A DNA stretch of 64,000 nt. Origin: Domibacillus epiphyticus. GTDB lineage: Bacteria; Bacillota; Bacilli; Bacillales; Domibacillaceae. The notes below the pieces were generated by a model, which worked only from the letters and a program-made list of their open reading frames with translations, was not told the DNA's origin and searched no databases. The stretch covers positions 62,001 to 126,000 of the forward strand of contig NZ_MSFI01000006.1 in the NCBI RefSeq assembly GCF_001975785.1. Reading direction: 5' to 3'. Position 1 is the first letter of the stretch. Each line of letters opens with the position of its first letter. Made by a program: the position numbers and the translations under genes. This document shows, one piece after another, positions 44,872-54,751 of this stretch.

Positions 44872-46194
44872 ATATTCGTTAATTTACTTATATTTTCCTT
44901 ATTAATCGTACTAACCGGCTTTTTCGTCGCAACTGAATTTGCCATCGTAAAAGTGCGTATGTCACGTATTAACCAGCTGATCGAAGAAGGGAATAAGCGG
45001 GCGGAAGCGGCGAAAAAAGTCGTCAAGAACCTGGATGAATATTTATCCGCCTGTCAGCTCGGCATTACCGTAACAGCGCTTGGACTAGGGTGGCTTGGGG
45101 AGCCGACTGTTGAAAAAATTCTTCATCCGCTGTTTGAGAGACTTGAAGTTGAGCCGGCGCTTGCAAGTATTCTTTCCTTTGCGATCGCGTTTTCTTTTGT
45201 CACGTTCTTGCACGTTGTCGTTGGGGAGCTTGCGCCAAAAACGGTCGCTATTCAAAAAGCGGAATTGATAACGTTGACATTTGCACCCTTAATCATTCTT
45301 TTTTATAAAGTCATGTATCCGTTTATTAAAATCTTAAATGGTTCTGCGCGTCTTTTGGTCGGGCTGTTTGGGTTGAAACCAGCTTCGGAACATGAAATCG
45401 CTCATTCAGAAGAAGAGCTGCGGATTATTTTATCAGAAAGTTTGAAAAGTGGTGAAATCAACCCATCTGAATATAAATATGTCGACCGTATTTTTGAATT
45501 TGATGAACGGGTTGCCAAAGAAATCATGGTGCCGCGCACAGACATGATTACGTTATCGAAAGAATTAACATGGGATGAAATCACATCAATAATCAAAATT
45601 GAAAAATATACACGCTACCCGGTTGATGATGGGGACAAAGATAACATTCTCGGCATGATTAATATGAAAGAGCTGTTATCTTATTACTTAAACCGTGATA
45701 GTGACCGCAGCCGGCCATTGGAAGAGTTTGTAAAGCCGGTAATCCGTGTAATTGAAACCATTCCGATTCATGATTTGCTATTGAAAATGCAAAAAGAGCG
45801 GATTCACATGGCTGTTTTAATGGATGAATACGGCGGAACCTCCGGACTTGTAACCGTTGAAGACATCTTAGAAGAAATTGTCGGAGATATTCGTGATGAA
45901 TTTGACTCGGATGAAAAGCCGGAAATTCAGAAATTAGGAGAAAAAAATTATTTGTTCAATGCCCGTGTTCTTGTATCTGAGGTCAATGATTTACTGGGCA
46001 CTGATTTGTCTGATGAGGAAGTCGATACACTTGGCGGCTGGGCACTTACCGAAAACATTGACGTAAAATTGGGTGACTCGATTGTGCAGGATGGGTACGA
46101 GTTCATTATTCGTGACGCTGAAGGACACCACATTCATGCGATAGAAGCAAAAAAAGCAAAATCAAAACCGGAAGAAGAATTAATTACGGAATAA
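44869..46194 (+). CDS. CNNM/CorC-family transporter (hemolysin-type, magnesium homeostasis)
   Basis: This 441-residue membrane protein has an N-terminal CNNM domain with three to four helices ([21 protein letters not shown]-type start, [33 protein letters not shown]). A cytoplasmic CBS pair ([35 protein letters not shown]) and a CorC_HlyC domain complete it. Relatives YhdP/MpfA export magnesium. Homologues begin where TTG 44869 lies, giving the family length of about 440 residues. The frame is open to 44818, but no start there has a ribosome binding site. It ends in a strong terminator. Confidence 0.88.
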   Translation: MIFVNLLIFSLLIVLTGFFVATEFAIVKVRMSRINQLIEEGNKRAEAAKKVVKNLDEYLSACQLGITVTALGLGWLGEPTVEKILHPLFERLEVEPALASILSFAIAFSFVTFLHVVVGELAPKTVAIQKAELITLTFAPLIILFYKVMYPFIKILNGSARLLVGLFGLKPASEHEIAHSEEELRIILSESLKSGEINPSEYKYVDRIFEFDERVAKEIMVPRTDMITLSKELTWDEITSIIKIEKYTRYPVDDGDKDNILGMINMKELLSYYLNRDSDRSRPLEEFVKPVIRVIETIPIHDLLLKMQKERIHMAVLMDEYGGTSGLVTVEDILEEIVGDIRDEFDSDEKPEIQKLGEKNYLFNARVLVSEVNDLLGTDLSDEEVDTLGGWALTENIDVKLGDSIVQDGYEFIIRDAEGHHIHAIEAKKAKSKPEEELITE

Positions 46195-46230
46195 TTAAAA
46201 GGAGCGGCGCAACAGCGCCGCTCCTTTTAA
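46195..46230. terminator. Bidirectional terminator between the CNNM gene and the NlpC/P60 gene
   Basis: A perfect 16-bp stem (46195-46210 with 46215-46230) with an AACA loop has A and T tails on both sides. Confidence 0.92.
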
Positions 46231-46233
46231 TCG

Positions 46234-46683
46234 TTAATCAAGTGTTTTAGAACCGATATAACGTTTATTCCAGTATGAATTAGATGTTTTATCGATGGTC
46301 ACGCCTTTTGAAGAAGAAGCGTGAATGAATTGATTATTACCAAGATAAATGCCAACATGAGAGGCACCTTTTTTATATGTAGTAAAGAACATTAAGTCGC
46401 CAGGCTCCATTTTGGATTTCGCTACAGCTTTTCCTTTTTTGTACATTTCAGCAGCTGTACGCGGCAATGAGTAACCTGTTTTTTTATGTGCGTATTGAAT
46501 AAATCCTGAGCAGTCAAAACCGGCCGGGGTTGTACCGCCAAATTTATAAGGCGTGCCAATATGTTTTTTTGCTTCTTTAATCGTTACACCAGCTGAATAA
46601 GCTGCTTCAGCTTGCTGTGAAGGTGCAATGACACCGAAAATCATGAAACAAGTACTAAGAATAACAAATAACAATTTTTTCAA
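46234..46683 (-). CDS. Secreted single-domain NlpC/P60 peptidase
   Basis: This 149-residue exported protein has a signal peptide ending AEA-A near residue 28 and consists of one NlpC/P60 domain. The triad is Cys58 (FDCSGF), His109 (SHVGIYLG) and His121 (FIHASS). It lacks SH3 or LysM wall-binding modules, unlike the enzyme at 14161-15177. It should cleave D-glutamyl bonds in peptidoglycan stem peptides. The start is TTG 46683, five bases after GGAGGGG. Monocistronic. Confidence 0.9.
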   Translation of the reverse strand: MKKLLFVILSTCFMIFGVIAPSQQAEAAYSAGVTIKEAKKHIGTPYKFGGTTPAGFDCSGFIQYAHKKTGYSLPRTAAEMYKKGKAVAKSKMEPGDLMFFTTYKKGASHVGIYLGNNQFIHASSSKGVTIDKTSNSYWNKRYIGSKTLD

Positions 46684-46867
46684 TATAGCCCCTCCGGTCA
46701 GATCATCCGCTTCAAAACGGTCCTTATTTATTAATGTAAATATATCAGAAAGTTCTGCTCATAGAGTTACACATAGGTTTTATTCTTGTTACAGTTCTAT
46801 TACAAATAACGATTTTAAGATCTTGAGAGGCTCTCTAACAGTCAATCAAATTGCGTTATATTTTCGT

Positions 46868-46906
46868 ATTGTTATTTCAGGATAACAATTACCGGTATGA
46901 TATAAT
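46868..46906 (+). promoter_or_regulatory. Extended -10 promoter of topB with an adjacent dyad
   Basis: TGATATAAT (46898-46906) is an extended -10. An 8-bp inverted repeat, ATTGTTAT-N6-ATAACAAT (46868-46889), sits where the -35 would be and looks like an operator. Confidence 0.55.
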
Positions 46907-46938
46907 ATGTGAAGGAAAAGGAAGAAAGGAATGTTCGA

Positions 46939-49095
46939 ATGAGCAAAACAGTTGTACTTGCAGAAAAACCATCTGTTGCCCGCGACATTGCCCGCGTTCT
47001 CGGATGCAGCAAAAAAGGGAACGGATTTTTAGAAGGAAGCCAATATATTGTCACTTGGGCGCTTGGCCATCTTGTAACGCATGCGGATCCAGAAGGTTAC
47101 GGTGACCAGTATAAGACATGGAATATCGCCGATTTGCCGCTTATGCCGGATCAATTAAAAACGGTTGTCATTCGCCAGACGAGCAAGCAATTTCATGCAG
47201 TGAAAGCACAGCTGACTCGAAAAGACGTAAGCTCAATCGTTATTGCTACGGATGCCGGGCGGGAAGGAGAGCTTGTAGCCCGCTGGATTATTGAGAAAGC
47301 ACATGCGAAAAAACCGGTGAAGCGGCTCTGGATTTCTTCGGTCACTGACAAAGCGATAAAAGAAGGATTTAAAAATTTACGCAATGGACGTGACTACGAA
47401 AATTTATATCGTTCCGCTGTTGCCCGAGCAGAAGCAGATTGGCTTGTCGGCATTAACGCGACACGGGCTCTGACGACAAAATACAATGCTCAGTTGTCAT
47501 GCGGACGCGTGCAGACCCCGACGCTAGCGATTATAGCGAAGCGGGAAGAGGAAATTAAAAACTTCCAGCCGAAAAGCTTTTACGGCATACAAGCATCCGC
47601 AGGCGGCATGAAGCTGACGTGGAAGGACGCAAAAGGGAACAGTCAAACGTTTTTAAAAGAAAAACGGGATGAACTGTTACATTCACTTCAAGGAAAAAAA
47701 GCGGTCATAACGGATGTAAAGATGACAGCGAAAAAATCTTTTGCACCTGAACTATACGATTTAACTGAGCTGCAGCGCGACGGGCATAAATTATTTGGTA
47801 TGTCGGCAAAAGAAACATTGAATGCCATGCAAAATTTATATGAACGCCATAAGCTGGTAACCTATCCGAGAACGGATTCCCGTTACTTGCCGGAAGATAT
47901 GGTGTCAACATTAAGAGAACGTGTTGAAGCGGTTGAAGTGCGTCCATACACACCATTTGCGTCAAAAGTTTTGCGGCGGGGGATTAAACCGGCCAAGTCT
48001 TTTATTAATGACGCAAAAGTAAGTGATCACCATGCGATTGTACCGACCGAGCAGCCGCCATTATTAAATGAATTAAGTGATAAAGAGCGAAAAATTTACG
48101 ATTTAATTGTGAAGCGTTTTTTAGCCGTTTTAATGCCGCCTTATGAATATGAACAGACGACTGTTGAAGCGAAAATAGGCAGTGAAACATTTTCGGTGAA
48201 AGGAAATGTTGTCAAATCGGCAGGCTGGAAAGAGGTGTACGGATACGATGACGATGCAGAGCCATCCCTTCCTTCTGTACAAAAAGGAGTGGAACTTGAG
48301 GTTAGCTCCGTAAAGGGGACTGAAGGCGAAACGGCACCGCCTCCCTATTTTAACGAAGGCACATTACTGTCTGCGATGGAAAACCCAGCGAAATTTATGA
48401 GTGCCGATGACCAGAAATTGAAGAAAACGCTCACTGCAACAGGCGGACTTGGAACAGTAGCGACACGAGCAGATGTAATAGACAAACTGTTTAATACATT
48501 TTTAATCGAAAAACAGGGGCAAAATATTCGTGTTACGTCGAAAGGGAAACAGCTGCTTGATATTGTACCCGAAGACTTGCAGACACCGGCACTTACAGGC
48601 GATTGGGAGCAAAAACTTGATGCGATTGCAAAAGGCAAGCTAAAATTCGAGTCGTTTATGACGGACATTCGCCGTTATGCAAAAGATGTGACGAATGAAA
48701 TTAAAAATAGCGATGCTAAATTTAAGCATGATAACATCAGTGGAAAGCAGTGCCCGGACTGTGGGAAATTATTGCTTGAGGTAAACGGGAAAAAAGGCAA
48801 AATGCTTGTCTGTCAGGATCGCGAATGCGGTCATCGTAAGCAGGTTGCCCGCTTGACGAATGCACGCTGCCCGAACTGTCATAAAAAGATGGAAATGCGG
48901 GGCGAAGGAGAAGGAAGGCTGTTTGTCTGCAAATGCGGATACCGTGAAAAACTGTCTGCATTTGAAAAACGGAAACAAAAAAGCGGGAAAGGTGCCGCGA
49001 ACAAACGCGATGTCAATCAATATTTGAAAAAGCAAAGTAACGATGAACCTATCAATACGGCACTTGCTGATGCGCTGAAAAATTTGAAATTATAA
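46939..49095 (+). CDS. topB: DNA topoisomerase III
   Basis: This type IA topoisomerase of 718 residues relaxes and decatenates single-strand-containing DNA. The Toprim domain starts VLAEKPSVARDIA and carries DAGREGEL. The catalytic tyrosine is in TYPRTDSRYL, and SCGRVQTPTLA and NPAKFMS are typical. The C-terminus has zinc-ribbon cysteines (CPDCGKLL, CQDRECGHRK, CPNCHKKM, CKCGYREK) and a basic tail. ATG 46939 follows GAAAGGA; the frame opens at GTG 46909. Monocistronic. Confidence 0.96.
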   Translation: MSKTVVLAEKPSVARDIARVLGCSKKGNGFLEGSQYIVTWALGHLVTHADPEGYGDQYKTWNIADLPLMPDQLKTVVIRQTSKQFHAVKAQLTRKDVSSIVIATDAGREGELVARWIIEKAHAKKPVKRLWISSVTDKAIKEGFKNLRNGRDYENLYRSAVARAEADWLVGINATRALTTKYNAQLSCGRVQTPTLAIIAKREEEIKNFQPKSFYGIQASAGGMKLTWKDAKGNSQTFLKEKRDELLHSLQGKKAVITDVKMTAKKSFAPELYDLTELQRDGHKLFGMSAKETLNAMQNLYERHKLVTYPRTDSRYLPEDMVSTLRERVEAVEVRPYTPFASKVLRRGIKPAKSFINDAKVSDHHAIVPTEQPPLLNELSDKERKIYDLIVKRFLAVLMPPYEYEQTTVEAKIGSETFSVKGNVVKSAGWKEVYGYDDDAEPSLPSVQKGVELEVSSVKGTEGETAPPPYFNEGTLLSAMENPAKFMSADDQKLKKTLTATGGLGTVATRADVIDKLFNTFLIEKQGQNIRVTSKGKQLLDIVPEDLQTPALTGDWEQKLDAIAKGKLKFESFMTDIRRYAKDVTNEIKNSDAKFKHDNISGKQCPDCGKLLLEVNGKKGKMLVCQDRECGHRKQVARLTNARCPNCHKKMEMRGEGEGRLFVCKCGYREKLSAFEKRKQKSGKGAANKRDVNQYLKKQSNDEPINTALADALKNLKL

Positions 49096-49101
49096 ATCGA
49101 A

Positions 49102-49154
49102 AGCCGTTTCTAATTGTTATTGGAAAATAATGATTAGGAACGGTTGTTTTTTTT
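49102..49154 (+). terminator. Terminator after topB
   Basis: A long imperfect stem (AGCCGTTTCTAAT against ATTAGGAACGGTT) is followed by eight T residues. Confidence 0.85.
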
Positions 49155-49167
49155 CGAAAAAGGTGCC

Positions 49168-49334
49168 TATAATTAGTATACTGTATCTAGCGACGGGCGT
49201 TATCAAGGCACTCACGATATGAGTTACAAAGGTGCCGATGATGAGCGCTTATTTTGCCTTTGTTCAATCCAGGCGTATACCGCGAATGGACAAGCGACGC
49301 CGCTATTTAGTAAAAATTCAAGGGGGGTAATCAA
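49168..49334 (+). promoter_or_regulatory. Structured metA leader of unrecognised type
   Basis: TATAAT at 49168-49173, with a weak TTGTTT 18 nt upstream, implies a leader of about 155 nt. It contains a GGCAC/GTGCC hairpin with an inner ACTC/GAGT stem (about 49206-49238) and a GGCGT/ACGCC hairpin (about 49273-49302). It lacks the SAM-I box conserved sequence seen at 51220 and has no T-box motif. AAGGGGGG precedes the start codon. Confidence 0.5.
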
Positions 49335-50243
49335 ATGCCGATTAATATACCATATCAGCTGCCGGCACGTGAGGTTCTTGAGAGAGAGAATATTTTCATT
49401 ATGGATGCGGATCGTGCCCGGATGCAGGATATCCGCCCGCTCAATATTCTCATTCTGAACTTAATGCCGGAAAAAGAAAAAACAGAAGCCCATTTGCTGC
49501 GTCTGCTCGGAAACACGCCGCTGCAGGTGAATGTTTCGTTTTTATATACAGCGACATACGAGTCAAAAAATGTAAGTAAATCACATCTTGAGCAATTTTA
49601 CATTACAATTGAAGAGGCGAAAAGCCGCCGTTATGATGGTTTAATCATTACCGGCGCGCCAATTGAGCTGATGGAATTTGAAAACGTCAATTACTGGGCG
49701 GAATTGCAGGATATTATGAACTGGGCAAAAACAAATGTGACGTCTACACTTCACATTTGCTGGGGGGCACAGGCCGCTCTTTATCATCATTATGGCATTG
49801 GGAAATTTGAACTGCCTAAAAAATGTTCCGGTGTATTCAAGCATTCGATAACCGATCCGACAATTAAATTATTGCGCGGATTTGATGACGAATTTTTCTC
49901 GCCGGTCTCTCGATACACAGATGTGAGCATAGAAGCGATTGAAGCACATGAAGACTTAATCTTGCTCGCCTCGTCGCCTGATGCGGGTCCGCTTCTTATG
50001 ATGTCAAAGGATGCCCGAAACATCATGATTACAGGCCATCTTGAATATGACGCGACAACACTTGCGGAAGAATATGAGCGCGATCTTGCAAAAGGAGTCG
50101 ATATTGCTATGCCGGAAAACTATTTTCCAGATGACGATCCGACGAAACGACCGCCGAACAAATGGCGGTCACATGCTCATTTACTCTACTCCAACTGGCT
50201 AAACTACTACGTTTACCAGCAGACGCCGTATGAGTGGAAATGA
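49335..50243 (+). CDS. metA: Homoserine O-acetyltransferase (MetA type)
   Basis: This 302-residue enzyme activates homoserine for methionine synthesis. The catalytic cysteine is residue 142 (HICWGAQAA), with the histidine and glutamate in GHLEYD. Residue 111 is glutamate (GAPIELMEF). In characterised MetA proteins this residue gives acetyl-CoA specificity, where glycine would indicate succinyl-CoA. ATG 49335 follows AAGGGGGG. It is monocistronic, with its own structured leader and terminator. Confidence 0.95.
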   Translation: MPINIPYQLPAREVLERENIFIMDADRARMQDIRPLNILILNLMPEKEKTEAHLLRLLGNTPLQVNVSFLYTATYESKNVSKSHLEQFYITIEEAKSRRYDGLIITGAPIELMEFENVNYWAELQDIMNWAKTNVTSTLHICWGAQAALYHHYGIGKFELPKKCSGVFKHSITDPTIKLLRGFDDEFFSPVSRYTDVSIEAIEAHEDLILLASSPDAGPLLMMSKDARNIMITGHLEYDATTLAEEYERDLAKGVDIAMPENYFPDDDPTKRPPNKWRSHAHLLYSNWLNYYVYQQTPYEWK

Positions 50244-50256
50244 AAGAGTAAGGCTC

Positions 50257-50291
50257 AAAAACCTGTTCACAGCTAGTGGACGGGTTTTTTT
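50257..50291 (+). terminator. Terminator of metA
   Basis: An AAACC-TGTTCAC/GTGGACG-GGTTT stem with G-T pairs is followed by seven T residues. Confidence 0.82.
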
Positions 50292-50303
50292 GATGAAAAA
50301 TAA

Positions 50304-50339
50304 AAGAAAAGGCGCCGCCGATTTAATCGGGGCGCTCAG
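50304..50339 (-). terminator. Terminator of mtnU
   Basis: A GC-rich hairpin (GCGCC core with CCGAT/ATCGG) is followed on the minus strand by TTTTCTTTTATTTTT. Confidence 0.82.
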
Positions 50340-50341
50340 CA

Positions 50342-51118
50342 TTAATAATATGATTCACGTCGGTCTTCAAATACCGGGATGCGGCTTCGGATCTCTTTAA
50401 TAAATGCAAAGTCAATTTCTCCGACTAGTAACTCTTCCGCTTCTCCTGCTTCAGCAATGACTTCTCCCCATGGACCAATGATCATCGAATGGCCCGCAAA
50501 TTTATTATCCGGATCGGATCCTGAGCGGTTGCACGCGATAACATAGGCCTGGTTCTCAATCGCCCGGGCAATGAGGAGTGTTCGCCAGTGATCAACACGT
50601 GTAAGCGGCCACTCAGCAGGAACGAACAGGACGCGGGCGCCGTTTAATACTTGTTTCCGGAACCATTCAGGAAAACGGATATCGTAGCAAATAAAGCCGG
50701 CCATCTTTTCACCTTCCAGCTCAAACAATCCATCTTCGTCACCAGCAATTAAATATTTTTCTTCATTCATCAGGCGGAACAAATGAAGCTTGCTGTATTC
50801 CTTTACGACTTCACCTTTGTTGTTTACAACAATCATCGTATTTTTTACACCGTCTTCCGTATCGTTTGCAACGGAGCCGCCAACAATGTGCATGCCGTAT
50901 TTTTTTGCGGTGTCAGACAAAAATGTTTTCGCTTTTGCTGCATTTTTATCTGCAATCTCATCAAGACGAGTTAAATCATAGCCGGTCGTCCATAACTCGG
51001 GCAATACAGCGATTTTGCATCCGGCTTTATGAGCTTGCTCCAACAAGGAAGCTGCCCGTTCATAATTTACATGCGGGCTGCCAAATGCGATATCCATTTG
51101 TAAACATGATATTTTCAT
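50342..51118 (-). CDS. mtnU: Carbon-nitrogen hydrolase, omega-amidase MtnU
   Basis: This 258-residue nitrilase-superfamily enzyme has the Glu-Lys-Cys triad in LPELWTTGYD, YSKLHLF and FICYDIRFPE. Its length and sequence match B. subtilis MtnU (YkrU), which deamidates alpha-ketoglutaramate or ketosuccinamate left by transamination in methionine salvage. It lies divergent to a SAM-riboswitch gene and near metA, in keeping with sulfur-amino-acid metabolism, but the other mtn genes are not here. The ATG at 51118 has a weak ribosome binding site (GCGGAGGATAG). Confidence 0.9.
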   Translation of the reverse strand: MKISCLQMDIAFGSPHVNYERAASLLEQAHKAGCKIAVLPELWTTGYDLTRLDEIADKNAAKAKTFLSDTAKKYGMHIVGGSVANDTEDGVKNTMIVVNNKGEVVKEYSKLHLFRLMNEEKYLIAGDEDGLFELEGEKMAGFICYDIRFPEWFRKQVLNGARVLFVPAEWPLTRVDHWRTLLIARAIENQAYVIACNRSGSDPDNKFAGHSMIIGPWGEVIAEAGEAEELLVGEIDFAFIKEIRSRIPVFEDRRESYY

Positions 51119-51157
51119 AACTCTATCCTCCGCTTCTTTTCAAAAATTGTATCATGG

Positions 51158-51186
51158 TTGACAGTGAAAATGAAACGTGTCATAAT
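51158..51186 (+). promoter_or_regulatory. Sigma-A promoter of the SAM-riboswitch transcript
   Basis: Consensus TTGACA (51158-51163), a 17-nt spacer and CATAAT (51181-51186) lie just upstream of the aptamer. Confidence 0.85.
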
Positions 51187-51219
51187 CCTGTTTAACAATA
51201 AACGGACAATTTTATATAT

Positions 51220-51317
51220 CTTATCAAGAGCAGGTGGAGGGACAAGCCCAATGAAGCCCGGCAACCGACCTTTTATAGGCACGGTGCTAATTCTTGCAGT
51301 TTCGGCTGGGAGATAAG
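51220..51317 (+). promoter_or_regulatory. SAM-I riboswitch (S box)
   Basis: The closing helix CTTATC/GATAAG frames the conserved pieces AAGAG, GGTGGAGGGAC, AATGAAGCCCGGCAACC and GGTGCTAATTC. With the terminator at 51332-51365 it forms a complete SAM-off switch. Confidence 0.97.
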
Positions 51318-51331
51318 AAGATACGACAATG

Positions 51332-51365
51332 CCCCTCTTCTTATTCGAGAAGAGGGGTTTTTAAT
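51332..51365 (+). terminator. SAM-riboswitch terminator
   Basis: A perfect 10-bp stem (51332-51341 with 51348-51357) is followed by TTTTTAATTTT. Confidence 0.92.
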
Positions 51366-51392
51366 TTTCTGATTTTCAAGGGAGGAAAAAGT

Positions 51393-51908
51393 ATGGTCAT
51401 CGCAGAGAAACAACAGGAAAAAGAATTGAAAATTACAGCAGGTAACTTATACAACACGATTCAGCCGCAGCCAGGAGAACGGATCATGGTGATCGGCGGA
51501 TCGGCTACCCTCACTGCGCGATGTTCTGATGCAGGGGCAGTGGTTTTGCCAGTTGCCGCTTTTACACAGGCAAGAGATGGTAACTTTGATACAGTAGCGG
51601 CACCCCTTTCGATTCATGAATATGCGGAAGGAGCGCAATGGACATCGAAGGCATATGACGCACTGAAAACAGGCGGACGGTTTGTCGTTGACTTTGCGGA
51701 ATCCAGTTCGCTGCCATCCGCATCAGATTATCCATACGCGGAAACGTTTCCCCGATACTGGGAACGGCTGAAAGCAGCAGGGTTTAAGACGATTTTATTT
51801 CATCAGCTGTCAGCAGAGACAGCGAAAGAAGCTGTTTTAAATGGCTGGACAGAACTTGCAGCAGCAAAATATCCGGTAACAGTGAATCGATTTATTGCCG
51901 TAAAATAA
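51393..51908 (+). CDS. Methyltransferase-fold-like protein under SAM riboswitch control
   Basis: This 171-residue cytoplasmic protein was not recognised as a characterised enzyme. Its layout suggests a small class I SAM methyltransferase fold: a first strand and glycine loop (GERIMVIGGSATL), a later strand after FDTVAAPLS, and LKTGGRFVVDF. The canonical G-x-G-x-G loop is degraded to GGSAT, so SAM binding is uncertain. ATG 51393 follows GGGAGGAAAAA. It is the only gene behind a complete SAM-I riboswitch and terminator, so it should be made when SAM is scarce. A role in methionine or SAM metabolism is inferred from regulation only. Confidence 0.75.
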   Translation: MVIAEKQQEKELKITAGNLYNTIQPQPGERIMVIGGSATLTARCSDAGAVVLPVAAFTQARDGNFDTVAAPLSIHEYAEGAQWTSKAYDALKTGGRFVVDFAESSSLPSASDYPYAETFPRYWERLKAAGFKTILFHQLSAETAKEAVLNGWTELAAAKYPVTVNRFIAVK

Positions 51909-51972
51909 CCATTTTCAAACACGTTATGCCGTATTATGATAAAAGCAACAATGATCCGAAAGGTGGCACCAC

Positions 51973-53343
51973 GTGAATATTTTTTACCGAAAAACCAGTT
52001 ACGATAAAGATCAATTTTTCAATCAATATACAGCCCTCACAAAAAACGAAACGCATCATGCGCTGCTTGAAAGCGGACGGGGTGGGCGATACAGCTTTGC
52101 AGGCATTCATCCATCTGCTATTGCATCTTCTACTGATGAAGGTCTTCTTCTTCAGGAAAAAGGAAAAGAGAAAATATACAAAGGAAATCCGCTTCATCAG
52201 CTCATCCGGATTTTGGATGAGCGGAAGATTCCGAAGAGGGAAGACCTTCCGGACTTTCAAGGCGGAGCGGTCGGTTGGATCAGCTATGATTACGTCCGGT
52301 TCATTGAATCACTTCCGGAAACGGCAATAGAAGACATCGGAATTCCTGATATTCAGTTTCTGCTGTTTGAAAAATGGACCGCATTTGATCATCACACGAA
52401 CGAATTGTATGTGATGAAAATGGGCGAAAATGAAGATGGGCTTGAGGAATTTTACGAACAGTGGCTCGATCTGGCTCAACCGGTCACATGGCCATCAGGT
52501 GAATTAAAAGAGAAAACAGACGTTTCATTTCCGGAGGAACAATTTAAATCGGCTGTCGAAAAAGTACGGGAATATATTGCCGCAGGTGATGTATTTCAGG
52601 TGAATTTATCGGTGCGGCGATCAAAACAGCTCGATGTGCCGCCGCTGGCTGTTTATGCAAAACTCCGTGAATTGAATCCATCACCGTATATGGGGTACAT
52701 TCATACGCCAGATTTTCAAGTGGTCTCCGGCTCGCCGGAATTGCTTGTGAAAAAAGATGGCAAAGAGCTATCGACGCGCCCGATCGCTGGTACGAGATCG
52801 CGGGGCAAGGACGATGCAGAAGATGAACGGCTCGCAGCGGAACTGGTTCATAATGAAAAAGAGCGGGCAGAACATGTGATGCTCGTGGATTTAGAGAGAA
52901 ATGATCTTGGACGCGTATCGCGTTACGGTACAGTTGATGTGAACGAATTCATGGTCATTGAAAAGTATTCACACGTAATGCATATTGTTTCGAACGTGCG
53001 GGGAGAGCTCGCGGATGGCAAAACGAACGCCGATGTCATTGATGCAGTATTCCCTGGCGGCACAATAACAGGTGCCCCAAAGGTGAGGACAATGGAAATT
53101 ATTGAAGAGCTCGAACCAGTGCGCCGCGGTATATATACAGGTTCAATTGGCTGGATTGGATTCAACGGTGATATGGAATTGAACATAGTCATTCGGACGA
53201 TGCTTGCGGCAAATGGTCATGGGTATGTTCAAGCAGGTGCGGGTATTGTCATTGACTCGAAACCGGAATATGAATATAAAGAATCTCTTAAAAAAGCAGC
53301 GGCTATGTTAAGAGCGATGGAACTGGCGGAGGAACAGCGATGA
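51973..53343 (+). CDS. pabB: Aminodeoxychorismate synthase component I
   Basis: This 456-residue chorismate-utilising enzyme converts chorismate, with ammonia from PabA, to aminodeoxychorismate for folate. The conserved blocks are [17 protein letters not shown]-like [43 protein letters not shown] and [13 protein letters not shown]. The start is GTG 51973 with AAAGGTGG upstream. It overlaps pabA by four bases (ATGA) and leads the pabB-pabA-pabC operon. Confidence 0.95.
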   Translation: MNIFYRKTSYDKDQFFNQYTALTKNETHHALLESGRGGRYSFAGIHPSAIASSTDEGLLLQEKGKEKIYKGNPLHQLIRILDERKIPKREDLPDFQGGAVGWISYDYVRFIESLPETAIEDIGIPDIQFLLFEKWTAFDHHTNELYVMKMGENEDGLEEFYEQWLDLAQPVTWPSGELKEKTDVSFPEEQFKSAVEKVREYIAAGDVFQVNLSVRRSKQLDVPPLAVYAKLRELNPSPYMGYIHTPDFQVVSGSPELLVKKDGKELSTRPIAGTRSRGKDDAEDERLAAELVHNEKERAEHVMLVDLERNDLGRVSRYGTVDVNEFMVIEKYSHVMHIVSNVRGELADGKTNADVIDAVFPGGTITGAPKVRTMEIIEELEPVRRGIYTGSIGWIGFNGDMELNIVIRTMLAANGHGYVQAGAGIVIDSKPEYEYKESLKKAAAMLRAMELAEEQR

Positions 53344-53930
53344 TTTTCATGATTGATAATTACGATTCATTTACTTACAACCTTGTGCAGTATCTTGGTG
53401 AACTCGGGCATGAACTTGTTGTGCGCCGCAACGACGAGGTGACGGTTGAAGAGATTGCGTCCATGAATCCAGATGTCATTATGATTTCACCTGGTCCGTG
53501 TACACCAGATGAGGCGGGAATTAGTCTGGACGCAGTTAAGGCGTTTTCTGGAAAGGTGCCGCTTTTTGGCGTGTGCCTTGGCCAGCAGTCGATTGCCCAG
53601 GCACTCGGCGGAGATGTTATTCGTGCTGAACGTCTTATGCACGGCAAAACATCGCTTGTTTTCCATGACGGAAAAACGATTTTTTCAGAATTGCCGAACC
53701 CATTTCGTGCAACGCGCTACCATTCACTTATCGTTAAGAAGGAAACGCTGCCGGACTGTTTTGAGGTATCTGCGTGGACAGAAGAAGGCGAAATTATGGC
53801 GATCCGCCATAAAGAACTCGATGTGGAATCGGTTCAATTTCATCCGGAATCGATCATGACCGAATGCGGGAAGGAATTGCTCCAAAACTTTATTTCCACT
53901 TATGGAGGCAAAGCATGTACACGTACGTAA
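53340..53930 (+). CDS. pabA: Aminodeoxychorismate/anthranilate synthase glutamine amidotransferase
   Basis: This 196-residue class I glutamine amidotransferase supplies ammonia to PabB, and in Bacilli often also to anthranilate synthase. The nucleophile is Cys79 ([10 protein letters not shown]); the His-Glu pair is in [10 protein letters not shown]. It starts inside the last four bases of pabB and overlaps pabC by 16 bases, indicating tight translational coupling. Confidence 0.96.
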   Translation: MIFMIDNYDSFTYNLVQYLGELGHELVVRRNDEVTVEEIASMNPDVIMISPGPCTPDEAGISLDAVKAFSGKVPLFGVCLGQQSIAQALGGDVIRAERLMHGKTSLVFHDGKTIFSELPNPFRATRYHSLIVKKETLPDCFEVSAWTEEGEIMAIRHKELDVESVQFHPESIMTECGKELLQNFISTYGGKACTRT

Positions 53931-54751
53931 ATGGCACAATCATACGCAATGAAGAAGTCCGCATTTCCCCTTTTGACCACGGATTTTTATACGGAATCGG
54001 TGTGTTTGAAACATTTCGTACTTATGACGGGAAGCTCTTTTTACTTGATGAACACATAGATCGATTGAATAATAGTCTGCGTAAACTGAATATCGTGTTT
54101 GAATTCACGCGCGAGGAAGTAAAGCAGATTATTGCCCTTTTAGAAGAGGCAAATGGATGGAAAAACGCGTATATTCGTTTGAACGTGTCGGCGGGTGAAG
54201 GAAACATCGGCTTGCAGACAAAGCCTTATACGCAACCGAACATCATCGCCTTTCAAAAAAGTCTTGGTCCGGCGGCATCTCTTGCAGTAAAGCGAGGAAA
54301 ATGGCTTGAAACACCGCGCAATAGTCCAGAAGGGGGCAGCCGCTTTAAATCCCATCACTATTTAAACAATGTCTTTGGTAAACGGGAAGCAGGAGATGAT
54401 CCGGGTGTGGAAGGATTGTTTTTAACGGAGTCCGGATATGTGGCAGAGGGGGTCGTGTCCAACATTTTCTGGATGAAAAAAAACACGCTTTATACACCAT
54501 CGGTTGAAACAGGCATTTTAGATGGTGTGACACGCCGGTTTGTCATGAAAATCGCCGGCGAGTCAGGTGTGAATGTAGAAGAAGGATTGTATGTACCGGA
54601 AGTAGTGGAATCGGCGGATGAGGTGTTTGTCACCAATTCAATCCAAGAAATTGTGCCGTTGTCAGAGATCGGAAATAAGCCGTTGCCAGGTGCAGATGGC
54701 GCGGCAGTGAATGAGTTATTTACACGGTACCGGGAGGCTGTTCGTCTGTGA
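53915..54751 (+). CDS. pabC: 4-amino-4-deoxychorismate lyase
   Basis: This 278-residue PLP enzyme of fold type IV releases pyruvate from aminodeoxychorismate to give p-aminobenzoate. The start region [21 protein letters not shown]-like pattern and [13 protein letters not shown] are typical. The PLP lysine lies in [11 protein letters not shown], and [11 protein letters not shown] is near the end. ATG 53915 follows GGAGG; the frame is open to 53864 within pabA. Downstream folate genes (folP, folB, folK) are not in this operon. The last 32 bases overlap the convergent YflT-like gene. Confidence 0.93.
   Translation: MYTYVNGTIIRNEEVRISPFDHGFLYGIGVFETFRTYDGKLFLLDEHIDRLNNSLRKLNIVFEFTREEVKQIIALLEEANGWKNAYIRLNVSAGEGNIGLQTKPYTQPNIIAFQKSLGPAASLAVKRGKWLETPRNSPEGGSRFKSHHYLNNVFGKREAGDDPGVEGLFLTESGYVAEGVVSNIFWMKKNTLYTPSVETGILDGVTRRFVMKIAGESGVNVEEGLYVPEVVESADEVFVTNSIQEIVPLSEIGNKPLPGADGAAVNELFTRYREAVRL

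Noticed and set aside
49219-49458. 79-codon frame starting in the metA leader (MSYKGADDERLF)
   Set aside because: It has no ribosome binding site and continues out of frame into metA; more likely part of a structured leader.
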